Assembly: GCF_036689815.1 (NCBI RefSeq)
Contig: NZ_JBAHUR010000008.1
Coordinates: 1 to 64,000 of the forward strand
Source: Magnetovibrio sp. PR-2
GTDB lineage: Bacteria; Pseudomonadota; Alphaproteobacteria; Rhodospirillales; Magnetovibrionaceae
DNA: 64,000 bases
Direction of reading: 5' to 3'
The position numbers and the translations under genes are program-made. Below the pieces are notes generated by a model that saw nothing but the letters and a program-made list of their open reading frames with translations, was not told the DNA's origin and did no database searches. This document shows, piece by piece, positions 60,944 through 64,000 of the stretch; the stretch's first letter is position 1; every line of letters begins with the position of its first letter.

Positions 60944-62731
60944 GTGACGCACATTTCCACCACCAAATTGATGGGCCGTTTGTGGCGTGAGCACATCCGC
61001 ACCTATGCGGGTTGGTTGATTCTGGCTGTGACTTTCATGGCCGTCGTCGCCGCCTGCACGACGTTTAGCGCGTATCTCATGAAACCCATCGTCAACGACA
61101 TCTTCGTCAACCGCGACGAAGATATGCTGTGGCTGATCGGTGGATCGGTCTTCATCGTCTTCATCGTCAAAGGCATCGCGACGTACGCGCAACAGGTGCT
61201 CATGTCCAAGGTCGGCATGCGCATTGTCGCGGACTTGCAAAACCGCCTGTATCGTCACTTGACCGACCTGGACATCAGCTTTTTTCACGCCAACGCCACC
61301 GGCACATTGGTGTCGCGCTTTACCGTCGACATCACGTCTATGCGCGTCGCCGTGTCACATGCCATTACCGTGTTTGGCAAAGACATGCTGTCGCTCATCG
61401 GTTTGGTCGGCAACATGTTCTGGCAGGACTGGCAGCTGGCCTTGATCGCCATTTTCGTTTTTCCCGTCGCCATTTCGCCCATCGCAAAAATCGGGCGGCG
61501 CATGCGCAAAGTCACGGTGAACTCGCAAGTCGAAACCGGGCAGTTGATGACAACCTTGGAACAAACCTTCCAAGGCATCCGCATGGTCAAAGCCTATTCC
61601 ATGGAAGGCTATGAGCGTGGCCGCGTCGACACCTTGGTCGAAAAACTCTTTGGGCTGAGCTACAAAGGTGCGCGCACCCGTGCGCTGTCCAGCCCTATTA
61701 TGGAAACCTTGGGCGGCGTCGCCATCGGCATCATCATTATCTATGGCGGCTTTCGTGTCATTCAAGACGCCACGGACCCCGGCAGCTTTTTCTCTTTCAT
61801 CACGGCACTGCTTTTGGCTTATGAGCCGATGAAGCGTTTGGCGAATTTAAACGCCACCGTGCAAGAAGGCTTAGCAGGCGCGCAACGCACCTACAAAGTC
61901 TTGGATCACGTCAGCCGCATCCAAGAAACCGAAGGGGCGGCCACCTTGAACGTCAGCGGTGGTAAAATCCAACTGGAAAACGTGTCGTTCAGCTATCCCA
62001 AATCCGACGAAGACGGCTTTCACGAAACGGCTTTGGACAACATCAACATCACCATTCCCGCTGGCAAGACCGTGGCCTTGGTGGGCACGTCCGGTGCGGG
62101 CAAATCCACCATCATGAACTTGGTGCCGCGCTTTTACGATGTCACCGACGGCAAGGTTTTGATCGACGACCAAAACATTCGCGACGTCACCTTCGAAAGC
62201 CTGCGCAACGCCATTGCCCTGGTCAGCCAAGAAGTCACCCTGTTCGATGACACCGTGCGCGCCAACATCGGCTATGGGCGTAAAGGTGCCAGTTTCGAAG
62301 ATATCCAAGACGCCGCCCGCCACGCAGCCGCCCACGACTTTATCCAAGAGCTGCCCGAAGGCTACGACACCATGGTCGGTGAGCACGGCGTGCGTCTGTC
62401 CGGCGGTCAACGTCAACGCTTGGCTATCGCGCGCGCCATGTTGAAAAACGCACCTATTCTACTGTTGGACGAAGCCACATCTGCGCTGGATACGGAATCG
62501 GAACGCCACGTGCAAACGGCCCTGGAAGAACTGATGGCCAACCGCACCACTTTGGTCATTGCCCACCGCCTGTCCACCGTTGTGGATGCAGACTTGATCA
62601 TCGTCTTGAGCCAAGGCCGTGTGGTCGAACAAGGCTCCCACGACGAACTGCTGGAAAAAGGCGGCCAGTACGCCAACCTCTACCAACTGCAATTCGCTGA
62701 AGACGCCACTGAACAAGCTCTCGAGATTTAA
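60944..62731 (+). CDS. MsbA-like lipid flippase, ABC transporter
   Basis: 595 aa with GTG start. Six membrane segments in the first 320 residues and a nucleotide-binding domain: Walker A GTSGAGKST near 380, Q-loop SQEVTLFDD, signature RLSGGQRQRLAIARA near 485, Walker B ILLLDEATSALDTESE. Followed by a DUF374 acyltransferase and waaA, it probably exports lipid A or a related glycolipid across the inner membrane. The nearest family name is MsbA; a more general exporter is possible. Confidence 0.85.
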   Translation: MTHISTTKLMGRLWREHIRTYAGWLILAVTFMAVVAACTTFSAYLMKPIVNDIFVNRDEDMLWLIGGSVFIVFIVKGIATYAQQVLMSKVGMRIVADLQNRLYRHLTDLDISFFHANATGTLVSRFTVDITSMRVAVSHAITVFGKDMLSLIGLVGNMFWQDWQLALIAIFVFPVAISPIAKIGRRMRKVTVNSQVETGQLMTTLEQTFQGIRMVKAYSMEGYERGRVDTLVEKLFGLSYKGARTRALSSPIMETLGGVAIGIIIIYGGFRVIQDATDPGSFFSFITALLLAYEPMKRLANLNATVQEGLAGAQRTYKVLDHVSRIQETEGAATLNVSGGKIQLENVSFSYPKSDEDGFHETALDNINITIPAGKTVALVGTSGAGKSTIMNLVPRFYDVTDGKVLIDDQNIRDVTFESLRNAIALVSQEVTLFDDTVRANIGYGRKGASFEDIQDAARHAAAHDFIQELPEGYDTMVGEHGVRLSGGQRQRLAIARAMLKNAPILLLDEATSALDTESERHVQTALEELMANRTTLVIAHRLSTVVDADLIIVLSQGRVVEQGSHDELLEKGGQYANLYQLQFAEDATEQALEI

Positions 62732-62745
62732 ATCGGAGTTCACCT

Positions 62746-63462
62746 GTGAAGCTCTACAAACGCATCTTTGAAAAACCCTGGGCTCAGAGCGCTATTTCCG
62801 CTCTGGCAGCGGGCTATATGCGTTTTGTGCGCCTCACAAGCAAATGGGAACACCGTGGGCTGGAGAACGTCGAAGGTCTTGTGGAAAACGAAACGCCGAT
62901 GCTCATCAGCTTTTGGCACGGGCGTTTGATCCCAAGCCTGTTTGGCTGGCCCTATGCATCGACACTGCACATTTTGTCCACCCCGCATCGCGACGGCCAA
63001 ATCGCGGCCAAGGCGTACAACCGTTTTGGCATCAAGACCATTTGGGGCTCGACCAAAAAAGGCGGCACCGAAGCGGTGCGCAACATCATCAAGGTCCTAA
63101 AATCCGGCGGTGTGGTGGCGCTGACCCCCGACGGCCCCAAAGGCCCCCGCCAACGTATGCAGCAAAGCTCCGTAGACATTGCGCGCATGACCGGGGCGAA
63201 GCTGGTGCCCTTCGGCATTTCCGCAACCAAACTGAAATGGCGCAACAGTTGGGACTGCATGGTGATCCCTAAACCGTTTTCGCACTACATCATTATTTTT
63301 GGCGAACCGATGGAAATCCCGCGCAAAGCCAGCAAGGAAGAGTACGAAACACTGCGCCAAGAGTTTGAAAACCGCATGAACGCGCTGCAACTCGAAGTCG
63401 ACGAAGCCTGCAACCAACCCAGCCCCGAACCTGCGCCTGTGAAATCGGAGACAGCGTCATGA
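62746..63462 (+). CDS. DUF374/LPLAT-type lysophospholipid acyltransferase family protein
   Basis: 238 aa with GTG start. DUF374 features: SFWHGRLIPSLFGW, ILSTPHRDGQIAAKAYNRFG, GSTKKGGTEAVRNIIKVLKSGG (in part), ALTPDGPKGPRQRMQ and RMTGAKLVPFGIS. The family is linked to lipid A or envelope lipid acylation. It overlaps waaA by ATGA and follows the msbA-like gene by 14 bp, so all three are in one envelope operon. Confidence 0.85.
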   Translation: MKLYKRIFEKPWAQSAISALAAGYMRFVRLTSKWEHRGLENVEGLVENETPMLISFWHGRLIPSLFGWPYASTLHILSTPHRDGQIAAKAYNRFGIKTIWGSTKKGGTEAVRNIIKVLKSGGVVALTPDGPKGPRQRMQQSSVDIARMTGAKLVPFGISATKLKWRNSWDCMVIPKPFSHYIIIFGEPMEIPRKASKEEYETLRQEFENRMNALQLEVDEACNQPSPEPAPVKSETAS

Positions 63463-64000
63463 AGCTTTCGCTGTATCGCATGGCGACGACGCTGGGCGGG
63501 CCATTGATCCGTCTGTATCTCAACAAGCGACTGAAACGCGGCAAAGAAGATGCGGCGCGCTTTGAGGAACGCTTAGGCATCGCATCCCTGCCCCGCCCCG
63601 ATGGTCGCTTGGTATGGATCCATGCGGCAAGTGTGGGCGAAAGCTTATCGGTTCTGACGTTCATTGACCGGGTGCAAAAAGACTACCCCGACACCTCCAT
63701 TTTGGTGACCACCGGGACCCTGACGTCTGCGCGCTTGATGGCTAAACGTCTTCCCCAAGGGGCGGTTCATCAGTATGTCCCCGCTGATTGCGTGAGCTAC
63801 GTTCGACGGTTCTTAGAACACTGGAAACCCGATTTGGCGTTTTGGGTCGAAAGCGAATTTTGGCCCAACATGGTCATAGAAACCCGGGCGCGGGCCGTGC
63901 CCATGGTGGTGCTGAACGGACGCATGTCGCAAAGCTCTTATGAAGGGTGGCGTAAAAGCCGGGCGATGATCGGGCGCATTTTATCTGCGTTTCCTCTGGT
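63459..64000 (+). CDS. waaA: 3-deoxy-D-manno-octulosonic acid transferase, partial (cut at window end)
   Basis: First 180 codons of the enzyme. Motifs: ARFEERLG, WIHAASVGES with the conserved Glu, TSARLM, VPADCVSYVRRFL, WVESEFWPN and VVLNGRMS. GT30 family enzyme that adds Kdo to lipid A precursor at the inner membrane. Starts inside the stop of the DUF374 gene. The 3' end lies outside the window. Confidence 0.93.
   Translation, partial: MKLSLYRMATTLGGPLIRLYLNKRLKRGKEDAARFEERLGIASLPRPDGRLVWIHAASVGESLSVLTFIDRVQKDYPDTSILVTTGTLTSARLMAKRLPQGAVHQYVPADCVSYVRRFLEHWKPDLAFWVESEFWPNMVIETRARAVPMVVLNGRMSQSSYEGWRKSRAMIGRILSAFPL

Noticed and set aside
1-64000. tRNA or rRNA genes, and a phage attachment site
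   Set aside because: No cloverleaf or rRNA-like sequence was recognised and no matching direct repeats at element ends could be defined because one end is outside the window.

Overview
The window looks like the chromosome of an alphaproteobacterium, probably Rhodospirillales-like. The evidence is a SAM-II riboswitch in front of metZ, a class I lysyl-tRNA synthetase, a plant-type glutamate-cysteine ligase, ubiA/ubiD, an msbA/acyltransferase/waaA run, and a LexA operator of the alphaproteobacterial GTTC-N7-GTTC form. The genus cannot be fixed from this sequence alone.

The left half (1 to about 31.1 kb, minus strand) is a short-tailed (podovirus-type) prophage or a domesticated derivative. Read right to left it has a LexA-controlled early operon, a 69-aa protein, portal, a Bbp19-like protein, scaffold, a toxin cargo block (HlyC-like acyltransferase, toxin, immunity, displaced toxin), capsid, two tail tubular proteins, an internal-virion-like protein, tail fibre, LamG fibre, large terminase, a holin/SleB endolysin module, and a polymorphic-toxin array. 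Intrinsic terminators split this into modules. No integrase, replication, RNA polymerase or small terminase gene is visible, but the left edge of the element lies outside the window. A divergent, self-cleavable S24 repressor sits at the right edge.

The most unusual content is the toxin cargo. Array 1 (1 to 10008) has one complete lead gene (peptidoglycan-binding domain, glycine-zipper region, Lys/Pro-rich linker, variable C-terminal toxin) that starts behind the holin gene. It is followed by three displaced copies that lack the N-terminal domain and a proper start, each with a different C-terminus and its own small membrane immunity protein. Truncated copies and a fossil immunity fragment lie between them. 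Every displaced copy begins at the same break point, next to a GGGGTCAGAGTAAATTGA-type element. Array 2 (21.5 to 27.1 kb), between scaffold and capsid, repeats this logic with an unrelated backbone. A LysM cargo-like protein with a Sel1-repeat partner (48.9 to 52.4 kb) may be a third, chromosomal member. Together these suggest an SOS-induced phage particle that carries exchangeable antibacterial toxins; delivery is inference.

The right half (31.2 to 64 kb) is ordinary chromosome: a TPR/GT9-like protein, lysK, a large iron-sulfur flavoprotein, rhodanese, a CZB protein, ubiD, a GAF/HD-GYP phosphodiesterase, a GGCT-like protein, ubiA, rsmE, gshA, an EAL-CZB protein, tldD, SAM-II/metZ, a CheB-CheR-PAS-kinase protein with a PAS-like partner, pmbA, and an envelope operon (msbA-like, DUF374 acyltransferase, waaA) cut by the window end.
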